Assembly (NCBI GenBank): GCA_964567585.1
Contig: CAZMND010000012.1
Span: 1 to 39,017, forward strand
Direction: 5' to 3'
DNA from: CALZKI01 sp964567585
GTDB taxonomy: Bacteria; Bacillota; Clostridia; Lachnospirales; Lachnospiraceae
DNA: 39,017 nt
Positions 25,641 to 34,235 of this stretch are shown here, in pieces. The notes beneath the pieces are model-generated. The model was not told where the DNA came from. It was given only the letters and a program-made list of their open reading frames with translations, and ran no database searches. Both the position numbers and the translations under genes were made by a program. Position 1 is the first letter of the stretch. The number at the start of each line of letters is the position of its first letter.

Positions 25641-26489
25641 ATGAAAAAGGCAATGAAAGTAAGCCACATACGTCACAATTATGGCGATAAAACGGTGCTG
25701 AAGGATATAAATTTTGAAATAGAAAAGGGAGAGATTTTCGGACTTCTTGGTCCATCCGGTGCTGGAAAAACCACAATAATTAAAATTTTGACAGGTCAGC
25801 TTATTGCTTCAGAAGGGGAATCTTATCTGCTGGACAAGAATTCTGCTAAATTATCCGGAGCTGATTACAATAACATTGGAATTATGATGGATAATTTTGG
25901 TTTGTATGAGCGTCTGAGTTGTTATGATAACTTGAAGTTTTTTTGCAAGATTTCAGGGGTGTCAGTTGCGCAAATCGAAGAGGTACTTGATAAGGTGGGA
26001 CTTAAAAGTGCGGGAAAGACGGCTGTTTCAGATTTGTCAAAAGGTATGAGAAACAGAATGTTACTTGCAAGAGCCATTTTAAGTAACCCGAAGGTGCTTT
26101 TTTTAGATGAACCAACAAGTGGTCTGGACCCAAAAACTACAAAAGAAATACATCAGCTCATTCTTTATATGAAAGGAAAGGGAACTACCATATTACTTAC
26201 TACACACAATATGGCAGAAGCAGAGAAATTGTGTGAAAATATTGCCCTTTTAAACGAAGGTGAAATCATTGAAATGGGTAATCCGAAGGAAATCTGCCGC
26301 AAATATAATCATCAGAAACAACTTTTATTACACTTGTATGATGGCAGTGATGTAGTACTTTCACATACAAAAGAAGACTATGAAAAAGTGAAAGAATATT
26401 TAGACAGCGGTCAGATAGAAACCATTCATTCTACGGAGCCCAATCTGGAAACTGTGTTTATCGAATTAACAGGAAGGAAACTGGAATAG
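25641..26489 (+). CDS. ABC transporter ATP-binding protein
   Basis: A 282-residue ATPase of a bacitracin/drug-export-like ABC-2 system. Walker A is GPSGAGKTT at about 38-46, the signature is LSKGMRNR, Walker B is VLFLDEPTSGLD and the switch is TTHNMAEAEKLC. A C-terminal domain of about 60 residues resembles the usual tail of NatA/CcmA-type ATPases. It follows the DUF3021 gene by two bases and is 3 bases upstream of the permease, so it belongs to the LytTR operon. Confidence 0.94.
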   Translation: MKKAMKVSHIRHNYGDKTVLKDINFEIEKGEIFGLLGPSGAGKTTIIKILTGQLIASEGESYLLDKNSAKLSGADYNNIGIMMDNFGLYERLSCYDNLKFFCKISGVSVAQIEEVLDKVGLKSAGKTAVSDLSKGMRNRMLLARAILSNPKVLFLDEPTSGLDPKTTKEIHQLILYMKGKGTTILLTTHNMAEAEKLCENIALLNEGEIIEMGNPKEICRKYNHQKQLLLHLYDGSDVVLSHTKEDYEKVKEYLDSGQIETIHSTEPNLETVFIELTGRKLE

Positions 26490-26492
26490 ATT

Positions 26493-27185
26493 ATGAAACA
26501 TATCAATGCAATTTTATGGAAACAATTAAAAGATACTTTGAAAAATAAAACAATTCTTATTCAATTTGTTATGTTTCCTGTGATGACGATTATTATGGAA
26601 AATGCAATCGAAATGGAAAATATGCCGGAGCATTTTTTTGCGACTTTGTTTGCGGTAATGTTTATAGGAATGGCACCTCTTACGGTTATGTCTGCGATTA
26701 TGTCAGAGGAAAAAGAAAAGAATACATTAAGAGTACTTTTAATGTCTAACGTAAAGCCTTTTGAGTATTTGGCAGGTATGGGAATATACGTTTTCGGGAT
26801 GTGTATGATAGGAGCGTGTGTCATTGCAGTGGCCGGTGGATATAAAGGAATGGAGATGGCTCAGTTTATCGTAATTATGGCAGTCGGAATTTTAGTTTCT
26901 CTGCTGATTGGAGCGGTTATCGGAACAATGAGTAAAAATCAGATGATGGCAACTTCTGTTAGTATACCGGTGATGATGATATTTTCTTTTTTACCGATGC
27001 TTTCTATGTTTAATGAGAGTATTAAAAAAATTGGGAAAATAACATATACACAGCAAATGAATATGCTATTGTATAGTGTAGGCGATTTAAAGATAGAAGC
27101 AGAACAAATTTTAGTAATCGGGATAACCGTTACTGTGGCAATTATTGCATTTGTGATTGCCTATAAAAAGAGTGGTTTGGAATGA
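26493..27185 (+). CDS. ABC-2 type permease
   Basis: A 230-residue membrane protein with six hydrophobic segments and the ABC-2 pattern of a central EEKEKNTLRVLLMSNVKP loop, which couples to the ATPase, and a C-terminal helix after QMNMLLYSVGD. It is short compared with multidrug permeases and probably works as a homodimer with the preceding ATPase. The last gene of the LytTR-DUF3021-ABC operon, closed by a strong terminator. Cargo unknown. Confidence 0.9.
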   Translation: MKHINAILWKQLKDTLKNKTILIQFVMFPVMTIIMENAIEMENMPEHFFATLFAVMFIGMAPLTVMSAIMSEEKEKNTLRVLLMSNVKPFEYLAGMGIYVFGMCMIGACVIAVAGGYKGMEMAQFIVIMAVGILVSLLIGAVIGTMSKNQMMATSVSIPVMMIFSFLPMLSMFNESIKKIGKITYTQQMNMLLYSVGDLKIEAEQILVIGITVTVAIIAFVIAYKKSGLE

Positions 27186-27189
27186 CAGG

Positions 27190-27244
27190 AAAAGGGCTGT
27201 TCATAAGTTCATTCATTTTTTACTTATGAGCGGCCCTTTTTTAA
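27190..27244. terminator. Bidirectional terminator
   Basis: An arm of about 16 bases (AAGGGCTGTTCATAAG at 27192-27207) pairs with a nearly complementary arm ending at about 27238, with two G-U pairs, and is followed by a run of T. The lipoprotein gene ends at 27249 on the other strand, so the same hairpin probably serves both. Confidence 0.85.
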
Positions 27245-27248
27245 CATC

Positions 27249-27923
27249 TTATTCTGCAAAAGAGGCTTTGGTAATTATCCATATATCCTCTGTTTTCTCC
27301 AATGTTAAAACAATCTGTACTTCTTCCGGAGTGTAGCTGGAGTAGCTTTGTTTCATCAGTTCCATAATGTCAGGCATTAAGTCATCGAAAATTTTATTCA
27401 TCATCGCTTCCTGACCTTCGTTCAGACTTACGGATATCAATTCGCTTTCATTTTCTTCTTTATACTGTGTCATCAAATTAGTTAAATTTGTTTTAAAGGC
27501 TTCGCTTGAGAGCGAAGAAAGCGCATCCATACTATAGGTTGTAATGGTTGCATTTACCAGACCGATACCATCGTTTACACTGGCATCTGCAATCGAAAAA
27601 CTCTGAATCAGATTGCCGGAATAATAGGTGGCAAAATCCGTCACCGCCTGCTGTGAATTTTCGCTAAGTGCTTCTTTTTCAATCTGCATATTTGTATATA
27701 CAGTGTTTTCAACATATTCTGTAGACAAAGCATCGAGACCAATATCACTCAAAACACTGGCCTGACAAGTGGAGGAAGCAACTTCGATATTGCAATCGGT
27801 TGCGGCCTGTAAAAATGTTTCTGCAGTAGCAGTAACGGCATTTTCATCAGACTGTCCACAGCCTGTAATGGCCAACAATAAACCTGAAATAACAGTTAGT
27901 GTAATTAATTTTGTCTTTTTCAT
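27249..27923 (-). CDS. Lipoprotein of unknown function (DUF5105/DUF4878-like)
   Basis: A 224-residue protein with a lipoprotein signal: basic MKKTK, a hydrophobic stretch and the lipobox ITGC with Cys22. The mature part is mostly helical with the N-terminal AVTATAETFLQAATDCN segment typical of small NTF2-like domain lipoproteins. It would sit on the outer face of the membrane. The start follows AGGAGAT. It is divergent from the MacB-like ABC operon, and the shared region holds the OmpR-type repeats, so a link to that sensor system is possible but unproven. Confidence 0.88.
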   Translation of the reverse strand: MKKTKLITLTVISGLLLAITGCGQSDENAVTATAETFLQAATDCNIEVASSTCQASVLSDIGLDALSTEYVENTVYTNMQIEKEALSENSQQAVTDFATYYSGNLIQSFSIADASVNDGIGLVNATITTYSMDALSSLSSEAFKTNLTNLMTQYKEENESELISVSLNEGQEAMMNKIFDDLMPDIMELMKQSYSSYTPEEVQIVLTLEKTEDIWIITKASFAE

Positions 27924-28039
27924 TTGTTATCTCCTAAATTAAAATATCTATTTATTATCTAAACACAGGGAAACAGTAAAGTCAAGTTGGCAGGGATGGT
28001 AATGGTAGGAGAAAATTCCTTAATATGATAAAATTGGAT

Positions 28040-28072
28040 TTAAGGATTTTTTAATAATTAGTTAAGTATAGT
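28040..28072 (+). promoter_or_regulatory. Three 11-bp direct repeats with -10 box (OmpR-type site)
   Basis: TTAAGGATTTT, TTAATAATTAG and TTAAGTATAGT follow one another without a gap in exact 11-base steps at 28040, 28051 and 28062. Regulators of the OmpR/PhoB class bind direct repeats on one helical turn. The last unit contains TATAGT (28067), which could be the -10 box, and the usual -35 position is occupied by the repeats. This is the pattern of an activator-dependent promoter for the ABC operon, with the response regulator at 31279 as the likely binder. Confidence 0.6.
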
Positions 28073-28100
28073 ATCATCAGAGGAAGGAAAGGAGAAGGTT

Positions 28101-30488
28101 ATGAATTTACGAATTTTGAAAAAAGACCTGACAAAAAAGAAGACCATTCACTTTATTTTGGTGATATTTATTTTTCTTGCGACTACATTTATTGCAGGAA
28201 GTTTTAGTAATTTCATGTTTGTGTTGAATGGAATTGAAGAATATATGGAATTGGCAAATGTGCCTGACTATATGAGTGGCACCGTGGGAGTTAAACGTGG
28301 AGAAGGGTCATCAAATGATGAACAATTGCAGACATTTTTAGAACAGGGAGAGTCCATTGATGAATATGCAATCGATAACACCTTATGGACAAATAGTAAC
28401 AATTATGAATTGGAAAATGGTGAGAATTTAACCTTAAATGCAGCTGCAATGTTATGTGCCTTTGACATTAAGCAGATGAAATTTTTTGATATGGATAATC
28501 AGGCAATAACAGAAATGGAAGATGGAACAATTTATTTTGTCAGGAAAACGATGGATGACAATGAAAATTTAGCTGTTGGTGATAGTATTTATTTCATTGG
28601 GGAAAACGATTACCGAAAACAGTTTACCTTTGGTGGCTATATCAAAGATGCTTTTACAGGCTCGAAACAGATGGGAAATTATAGAGCACTTGTAAGCCGC
28701 GGCGATTATGAAGAATTGGCAAATGAAAGCGGATTGATAGAAGGTAAATTATATTCTGTATGGACAGATGATTTACAGGGATTTATGAATGACTTGGCAG
28801 ACGAGTCTTTTAGTACGACTTTTGGCGTAAAGCAATCTCTGCTTAAAGTCAGTTATGTTATGGATTTGATTATTGCAGCAGTATTTTTGATCATCAGTAT
28901 TTGTCTGATTGTAGTTTCGGTTTTGATGCTTCGGTTTACCATTATCTTTACAATTAGTGAAAATTACAAAGAAATCGGTATTATGAAGGCAATCGGACTA
29001 AATGATATGGCAATTCGTATGCTTTATATATCTAAGTATTTTGTATTATCTTGCGTGGGTGCTATGACAGGATTTGTAGCAAGTATTTATGTAGCACGTA
29101 TTTTGATGGAGCAGGTAAGTACAAATCTTGTTGTAAGCGAAAGCGGTTTAAAAATATTTGAACAATTTGTTGTGAGTATCATACTTGTAGTGGTTATTAC
29201 ACTTTTTGCATATTTAGGAACTGCAAAGATTAAGAAGATGACGCCTTTGGATGCTATAAGAAGTGGTAGTAACGGAGAACGTTTTGCAAAAAAAGGTGTT
29301 ATGAAGTTGGCTGGAAGAAAGCAAACTGCAACTACTTTTTTGGCTTGGAACGATGTAGTAAGTGACTGGAAAAAATATATTGTATTGCTACTGACATCAT
29401 TAGTGGGTATATGGCTTGTTGTTATGCCAATTAATACAATTAATACCTTGAATTCGGATAATATGATGGTTTGGTGTGGAATGCAGAATTGCGATTTATA
29501 TATTGCAGATGAAGATAGCATCATGAACGCTGTTGCTGCGAAGGATAGAAAGGTATTTGAACAGCATGCCAAGGATATGGAAAACTTGCTTACCGAGAAC
29601 GGCATTAAAGTGGAGAAAGTTTTTTATGAGTGCCAGCTACGTTTTAAGTTATACCATAAAGAAAACATACTCGAAAGTATGGCATTACAGGGAATTGGTA
29701 GTACAGCTGACAAGTATGAATATATAGAAGGTGTGGCACCCATATATAAAAATGAGGTAGCACTTTCACATCTTGTAGCAGAGTCATTGGAGGCAAAAGT
29801 CGGGGATACCATTTATGTTTTAAATGGAGGAGAAAAAGAGCCGTTCGTGGTTACAGCTATTTACCAAAGTATGCTTCAAATGGGTGAAAATATCCGTTTT
29901 TCTGAAAACGCAGAACTTAATTATGAAAGTTGTGGAGGTAGTTTCCCTTTACAGTTTATTTTTGAAGAGGACTATGAAATTGAGGAAATTGAACAGATTG
30001 TAAAAACAGAATATAAGGATGCTCAGGTAATAGAGCCAAAAGAATACCTGGCAACATTAGTCGGTGATATTGCTTCGCAAATAAATGGTATGAAGATATA
30101 TATCATTCTTGTGGTAATTCTCATCAACATTTTAGTGGTATCTCTTATGCAGAAAATGTTTCTTACAAGGGAGCGTAGCCAAATAGGAATGCTAAAGGTA
30201 CTGGGGTTCGATAATAGAGCCATTGTCAGCTGGCAGATAAAGAGAATTATGTTGGTATTATTTATTGGAATTTTATTAGGCACTCTAACTGGAACATATT
30301 TTTCAGAGTTGACATCTGGGATAGCATTTCAGTTTATGGGAATGAGCAAAATCACATTTGATATTCATCCGATAGAAGTGTATGTAATTTATCCACTGAT
30401 TTTATTTGTGAGCATTGTATTATCAAGTGTATTTAGTATGTTAGGTGTAAGAAAGATTTCTGAAAGAGAAATTAACGATATGGAATAG
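28101..30488 (+). CDS. MacB/FtsX-like ABC transporter permease
   Basis: A 795-residue permease with an N-terminal membrane helix (about 17-37), a large extracytoplasmic region, an FtsX core with three helices at about 255-385, a linker, a further helix near 435, a second extracytoplasmic region, and a second FtsX core with three helices near 655-785. This double arrangement is typical of BceB/YknZ-like and lipoprotein-type transport systems in Firmicutes that protect from antimicrobial peptides. It begins after AAAGGAGA and shares an operon with its ATPase (14 bases downstream) and a response regulator. Confidence 0.92.
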   Translation: MNLRILKKDLTKKKTIHFILVIFIFLATTFIAGSFSNFMFVLNGIEEYMELANVPDYMSGTVGVKRGEGSSNDEQLQTFLEQGESIDEYAIDNTLWTNSNNYELENGENLTLNAAAMLCAFDIKQMKFFDMDNQAITEMEDGTIYFVRKTMDDNENLAVGDSIYFIGENDYRKQFTFGGYIKDAFTGSKQMGNYRALVSRGDYEELANESGLIEGKLYSVWTDDLQGFMNDLADESFSTTFGVKQSLLKVSYVMDLIIAAVFLIISICLIVVSVLMLRFTIIFTISENYKEIGIMKAIGLNDMAIRMLYISKYFVLSCVGAMTGFVASIYVARILMEQVSTNLVVSESGLKIFEQFVVSIILVVVITLFAYLGTAKIKKMTPLDAIRSGSNGERFAKKGVMKLAGRKQTATTFLAWNDVVSDWKKYIVLLLTSLVGIWLVVMPINTINTLNSDNMMVWCGMQNCDLYIADEDSIMNAVAAKDRKVFEQHAKDMENLLTENGIKVEKVFYECQLRFKLYHKENILESMALQGIGSTADKYEYIEGVAPIYKNEVALSHLVAESLEAKVGDTIYVLNGGEKEPFVVTAIYQSMLQMGENIRFSENAELNYESCGGSFPLQFIFEEDYEIEEIEQIVKTEYKDAQVIEPKEYLATLVGDIASQINGMKIYIILVVILINILVVSLMQKMFLTRERSQIGMLKVLGFDNRAIVSWQIKRIMLVLFIGILLGTLTGTYFSELTSGIAFQFMGMSKITFDIHPIEVYVIYPLILFVSIVLSSVFSMLGVRKISEREINDME

Positions 30489-30501
30489 AGGAGAAGAAGA
30501 T

Positions 30502-31275
30502 ATGGCAACAGCGTTAAAAGTAACAGATTTGTGTAAAACATATATAACCAATAAACGTCAGAACAACGTTTTGAAAAATGTAAGTTTTTCTATAGAAGCA
30601 GGCGAAATGGTGGCAGTTATGGGGCCTTCGGGTTCTGGAAAATCCACACTGTTATATAGCGTGTCAGGCATGGATAGGGCAACTGCCGGAGAGATTATTT
30701 TAGGGGATAAAAAGATATCGGAAATGAAGGAAAAGGAGCTTGCTAAGGCGAGACTTAACTATATGGGATTTATTTTTCAGCAGATGCATATGTTGAAAAA
30801 TCTGACTATAATGGACAATATTCTACTTCCTGCATATCAGTCAAAAAAGGGTAATAGAAGCAGAAAGGAAATAGATGCATATTGTAAAGAGTTGATGCAT
30901 AAAATGGACATTTCTGAAATCGCAGGAAATGATATTACCGAGGTTTCGGGTGGACAGCTTCAAAGAGCCTGCATTTGCAGAAGTCTCATGAATCATCCGG
31001 AGGTGCTTTTCGCAGATGAACCGACCGGGGCGTTAAATCGCAGTGCTTCTGATGAAGTGATGAAAATGCTAAACCGGGTAAACGAGGAAGGCACAACGAT
31101 TATGCTCGTTACCCATGATATGAAAGTAGCAGCGAAATGTACTAGAATTATGTATATTGTGGATGGTAATATAAAAGGAGAATTTAAACTGGGAAAAATG
31201 ACAGATAACACGGAAACAGAGAACCGGGATAGAGAACGTAAAGTAAACAACTGGTTAATTGAAATGGGTTGGTAA
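30502..31275 (+). CDS. ABC transporter ATP-binding protein (MacB/LolD type)
   Basis: A 257-residue ATPase with Walker A GPSGSGKSTLL at about 39-49, signature VSGGQLQRA, Walker B VLFADEPTGALN and switch VTHDM. The FIFQQMHML motif near residue 91 is the Q-loop. The sequence is of the LolD/MacB/BceA type, matching the FtsX permease upstream. A C-terminal stretch rich in charged residues ends the protein. It is 4 bases upstream of the response regulator. Confidence 0.95.
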   Translation: MATALKVTDLCKTYITNKRQNNVLKNVSFSIEAGEMVAVMGPSGSGKSTLLYSVSGMDRATAGEIILGDKKISEMKEKELAKARLNYMGFIFQQMHMLKNLTIMDNILLPAYQSKKGNRSRKEIDAYCKELMHKMDISEIAGNDITEVSGGQLQRACICRSLMNHPEVLFADEPTGALNRSASDEVMKMLNRVNEEGTTIMLVTHDMKVAAKCTRIMYIVDGNIKGEFKLGKMTDNTETENRDRERKVNNWLIEMGW

Positions 31276-31278
31276 AGT

Positions 31279-31944
31279 ATGATTGATATTTTAGTTGTGG
31301 AAGATAATGAAGAAATTGGCGGTCTGCTTTCAGATTTTCTGGAAGCAGAAGGCTATGATGTATACCTGGCTGTGTCAGGTGAAGAGGCATTGGAGATGTA
31401 TGAGGCAGAAGGAGCAAAATTGATTGTTTTGGATATAATGCTTCCCGGAATCGACGGATTTGGAGTATGCCAAAAGATTAGGGAAAAGGATAACACACCA
31501 ATTTTAATTGTAAGTGCCAAAGGTGAAAAAGAAGATAAGTTGAATGGATTTTTGATAGGCGCAGACGATTATATTGAAAAACCGTATGACATTGATATTT
31601 TGCTGGCTAAAATTAACAGTATCTTTAAGAGAAGATATGCTACGGATGATGTGGTATGTGGGAATATTCGCTGTGATAAAGTTTCCCGTCAGGTGTATCT
31701 GGACGGTCAGGTTGTGCCTATGAATGTGAAGGAATATGCATTGCTTTTGTATCTTATGGAAAATCAGGGGAAGGTTCTCGCGAAAGAGGAACTTTTTGGA
31801 AAAATATGGGGGTTTGACAGTGACAGCGAACCTCAGACATTGACAGTGCATATGAACAGACTTCGTGACAAGTTGGAAAATGACCCTAAAAAGCCGGAGC
31901 ATTTTCTTACGGTGTGGGGCGTAGGATATCGGTTTGAGGCATAA
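31279..31944 (+). CDS. OmpR/PhoB family response regulator
   Basis: A 221-residue regulator with the receiver pocket Glu8/Asp9, phospho-acceptor Asp52 in VLDIMLPG, and Lys101 in YIEKPYD, then a winged helix with VPMNVKEYALL and LTVHMNRLRDKL. It is cotranscribed with the ABC transporter upstream. Its cognate kinase probably lies at 32862, but a small RNA candidate and a DUF3800 gene intervene. The 11-bp repeats before the ABC operon are a plausible target, closing an autoregulatory loop. Confidence 0.95.
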   Translation: MIDILVVEDNEEIGGLLSDFLEAEGYDVYLAVSGEEALEMYEAEGAKLIVLDIMLPGIDGFGVCQKIREKDNTPILIVSAKGEKEDKLNGFLIGADDYIEKPYDIDILLAKINSIFKRRYATDDVVCGNIRCDKVSRQVYLDGQVVPMNVKEYALLLYLMENQGKVLAKEELFGKIWGFDSDSEPQTLTVHMNRLRDKLENDPKKPEHFLTVWGVGYRFEA

Positions 31945-31975
31945 GATATTTATAAAAATTTTATAATTTAGGTAA

Positions 31976-32004
31976 TTGATTTTCGTATTTGGATATTATA
32001 GAAT
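31976..32004 (+). promoter_or_regulatory. Sigma-A promoter of a small RNA candidate
   Basis: TTGATT at 31976-31981 and TAGAAT at 31999-32004 are separated by 17 bases, a good vegetative promoter. The start would lie near 32011. The next gene begins at 32129 beyond a strong terminator, so this promoter would make a transcript of about 86 bases only. Confidence 0.55.
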
Positions 32005-32010
32005 AGCGAT

Positions 32011-32096
32011 ATAGATAATCTAAAAGATTATTTACTTGGGCTGGCTGGAAGGTCTAGGTCCAACCTAATCGGCGGGGAGACTCTCCGCCATTTTTT
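32011..32096 (+). ncRNA. Candidate small RNA with own promoter and terminator
   Basis: Between a good promoter and a strong terminator lies about 86 bases with no open frame. It holds a 7-bp hairpin (ATAATCT at 32015-32021 with AGATTAT at 32025-32031), a G-rich stretch containing GGCTGGCTGG, and an AGGT/ACCT dyad (32050-32066). It closes with a GC-rich hairpin at 32071-32089. It lies between a response regulator and a DUF3800 gene, in a region unlike its neighbours. No RNA family is recognised. Confidence 0.45.
32071..32096 (+). terminator. Strong intrinsic terminator
   Basis: GGCGGGGA at 32071-32078 pairs with TCTCCGCC at 32082-32089 (one G-U pair) around a 3-base loop, followed by ATTTTTT. 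It would separate the response-regulator operon and the small RNA candidate from the DUF3800 gene. Confidence 0.88.
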
Positions 32097-32128
32097 CATT
32101 TCTTTTAAGAAAGGTCTATATAGCACAG

Positions 32129-32803
32129 ATGAAGGAATTAAGCATATTTGTTGATGAGTCGGGAGATTTCGGTGCATATCACAAACATTCGCCGTATTAT
32201 ATTGTTACGATGGTGTTTCATAATCAATCAAGAAATTTAATCCAAGATATTAAAAAATTAGATTATGAGTTGCTAAATATGGGGTATGAGAATTATGTGG
32301 TACATACAGAACCATTAATACGACGAGAAGAAAAGTATCAGTTTCTACTACCCAATGAAAGACGTACAATTTTTTCAAAATTATTCTATTTTGTTATTAA
32401 AAGTAATATTCAATACAAATCATTTATTTTCCAAAAAAAAGAAGTAAATAGTATATATAGTTTAGAGTCAAAAATGATAAAGGAAATATCCCTCTTTATT
32501 CAAAATAATCTAATGTATTTTCAAAATTTTGATAATGTTATTTTATATTATGACAATGGACAACATGAGTTGACTAAAGTCCTTAAAAAAGCATTTTCCT
32601 CATCGTTATCCAACTATGAAGCAAGAAAGATAACGCCTGAAAACTATAAACTATTCCAAGCTGCTGACTTAATATGTACGCTGACATTGTTAGAGCGTAA
32701 AATAGAAACTCAGGAGTTATCAAAGTCTGAGCGTCTTATTTTTCATTCCAAGAAGGCCTTGAAAAAAGATTTTCTGAAAGCAATCCACAAAAAACAACTT
32801 TAA
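32129..32803 (+). CDS. DUF3800 domain protein (RNase H-like fold predicted)
   Basis: A 224-residue protein with the DUF3800 hallmark FVDESGDFG at the start (Asp9, Glu10, Asp13), YYDNGQ with Asp142, and FQAADLI with Asp180. These acidic residues resemble the metal site of RNase H-like nucleases. DUF3800 genes occur widely in phages, mobile elements and defence islands; their activity is unproven. The gene is more AT-rich than its neighbours. There is no proper ribosome site: AAAGG lies 14 bases upstream, and a TATATA at 32117-32122 would put transcription start at or near the ATG, suggesting a leaderless mRNA. It separates a response regulator from its kinase and looks like an insertion. Confidence 0.85.
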   Translation: MKELSIFVDESGDFGAYHKHSPYYIVTMVFHNQSRNLIQDIKKLDYELLNMGYENYVVHTEPLIRREEKYQFLLPNERRTIFSKLFYFVIKSNIQYKSFIFQKKEVNSIYSLESKMIKEISLFIQNNLMYFQNFDNVILYYDNGQHELTKVLKKAFSSSLSNYEARKITPENYKLFQAADLICTLTLLERKIETQELSKSERLIFHSKKALKKDFLKAIHKKQL

Positions 32804-32861
32804 GAAGATAATGTTAAGTGATAAGATGAATAATGATAAAGCATTTATGAGAGGGTAACTT

Positions 32862-34184
32862 ATGAAAAAATTCAACACATTGTTTGCGACGTTCCTTTGT
32901 GCATTTATTGTATGCATAGCAGGTGCAAATATTGTTTTAATTCAGCAATTGAATATAGAACAGAAGGACTCCTACAAGGTGGTTTTGAACCGAATCGAAC
33001 AGGAAATACGTCTTGCCCAAGAAAATAAGAAAAGTACTGTTCAAAGTATGCAGGAGATAATAAGTGAAAATTTAGCCGAAGATGCGAGGGAGTTTGGAAT
33101 TGAAATTCTAGCTATCGAAGCTTTAGACATTGCCTCAAGCACTAGCGAGGAGATTGCAGACTGGCTAGAAAGTGAAAATGTAACGTATCAACTGTTTTCT
33201 ACGGGAAAAACACTTTATAAGGTGTCCTATCGGCATGAAGGCACCTATGAGACGGATATACTCTGGTATTTTAACGGTATTGCGATTGTTTTGCTGGTGG
33301 TTTTTATAGCAGTATTTTTATATATCAAACAAAGTATATTAAAGCCCTTTTATGAATTTTCCAACTTACCCTATGAACTAGCCAAAGGTAATCTTACAAG
33401 GCCTTTGAAAGAGAATAAAAACCGATATTTCGGACGTTTTCTTTGGGGCATGGATTTATTGCGAGAACACATGGAAGAGGCAAAGCAAAAAGAACTTGAA
33501 TTACAAAAGGAAAAGAAGATGCTTTTGATTTCACTTTCCCATGATATAAAAACACCCCTCAATGCCATTTCGTTATATGCAAAGGCAATTAGTAAAAATT
33601 TGTATAAGGACGAAGCAAAGAAAATTGAGGTGGCGGAAAATATCCATGCCAAGGTGGGAGAAATTGAGGGATATATGGCAGAAATTGTTAAGGCATCCAA
33701 TGAGGACTTTTTGAATTTTGAAGTGAAAAATGAAGAGTTTTACAGTAAAGAAGTACTTTCTTATATAGAAGAATATTACATGGATAAAATGGAACTGAAT
33801 CAGATAGAGTTTTCAATAGGGGAGTATCGGGATTGCTTATTGTTCGGAGATAAAGAGCGTCTTATTGAAGTCCTGCAAAATTTAATCGAAAATGCCATTA
33901 AATATGGAGACGGAAAGAAAATATGTATTAAGGCATTAAAACAAGACGACGCATATGAGATTCTGGTCCAAAATACTGGTTGCACTTTGGATAAGACTGA
34001 ACTGACGCATATTTTTGACAGTTTTTACAGGGGAAGCAATGTAGAAAATCAAAAGGGAAGTGGATTAGGATTGTTTATCAGCAGGAAATTAATGCATCTT
34101 ATGGAAGGTGAAATATTGGCGGATATTTTGTCTGCGGAGAATGAACAAATTATGGAAGTAAAAGTCATACTTAGGTATATTTAA
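32862..34184 (+). CDS. Sensor histidine kinase (HisKA/HATPase_c)
   Basis: A 440-residue membrane kinase with two membrane helices (about 7-28 and 135-155) around an extracytoplasmic sensor of about 105 residues, a HAMP-like linker, the phospho-acceptor His227 in SLSHDIKTPLNA, the N box LIENAIKYGDG near residue 345 and the G box GSGLGLFIS near residue 405. It is preceded by GAGAGGG. It is the likely partner of the OmpR-type regulator at 31279, from which it is separated by the small RNA and DUF3800 gene. The sensor does not resemble a named ligand domain. Confidence 0.94.
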   Translation: MKKFNTLFATFLCAFIVCIAGANIVLIQQLNIEQKDSYKVVLNRIEQEIRLAQENKKSTVQSMQEIISENLAEDAREFGIEILAIEALDIASSTSEEIADWLESENVTYQLFSTGKTLYKVSYRHEGTYETDILWYFNGIAIVLLVVFIAVFLYIKQSILKPFYEFSNLPYELAKGNLTRPLKENKNRYFGRFLWGMDLLREHMEEAKQKELELQKEKKMLLISLSHDIKTPLNAISLYAKAISKNLYKDEAKKIEVAENIHAKVGEIEGYMAEIVKASNEDFLNFEVKNEEFYSKEVLSYIEEYYMDKMELNQIEFSIGEYRDCLLFGDKERLIEVLQNLIENAIKYGDGKKICIKALKQDDAYEILVQNTGCTLDKTELTHIFDSFYRGSNVENQKGSGLGLFISRKLMHLMEGEILADILSAENEQIMEVKVILRYI

Positions 34185-34235
34185 GTAAGGAAAAGAGAAT
34201 ACTATGTCATTATTTGATTTGGAGGTTTACGTGAG

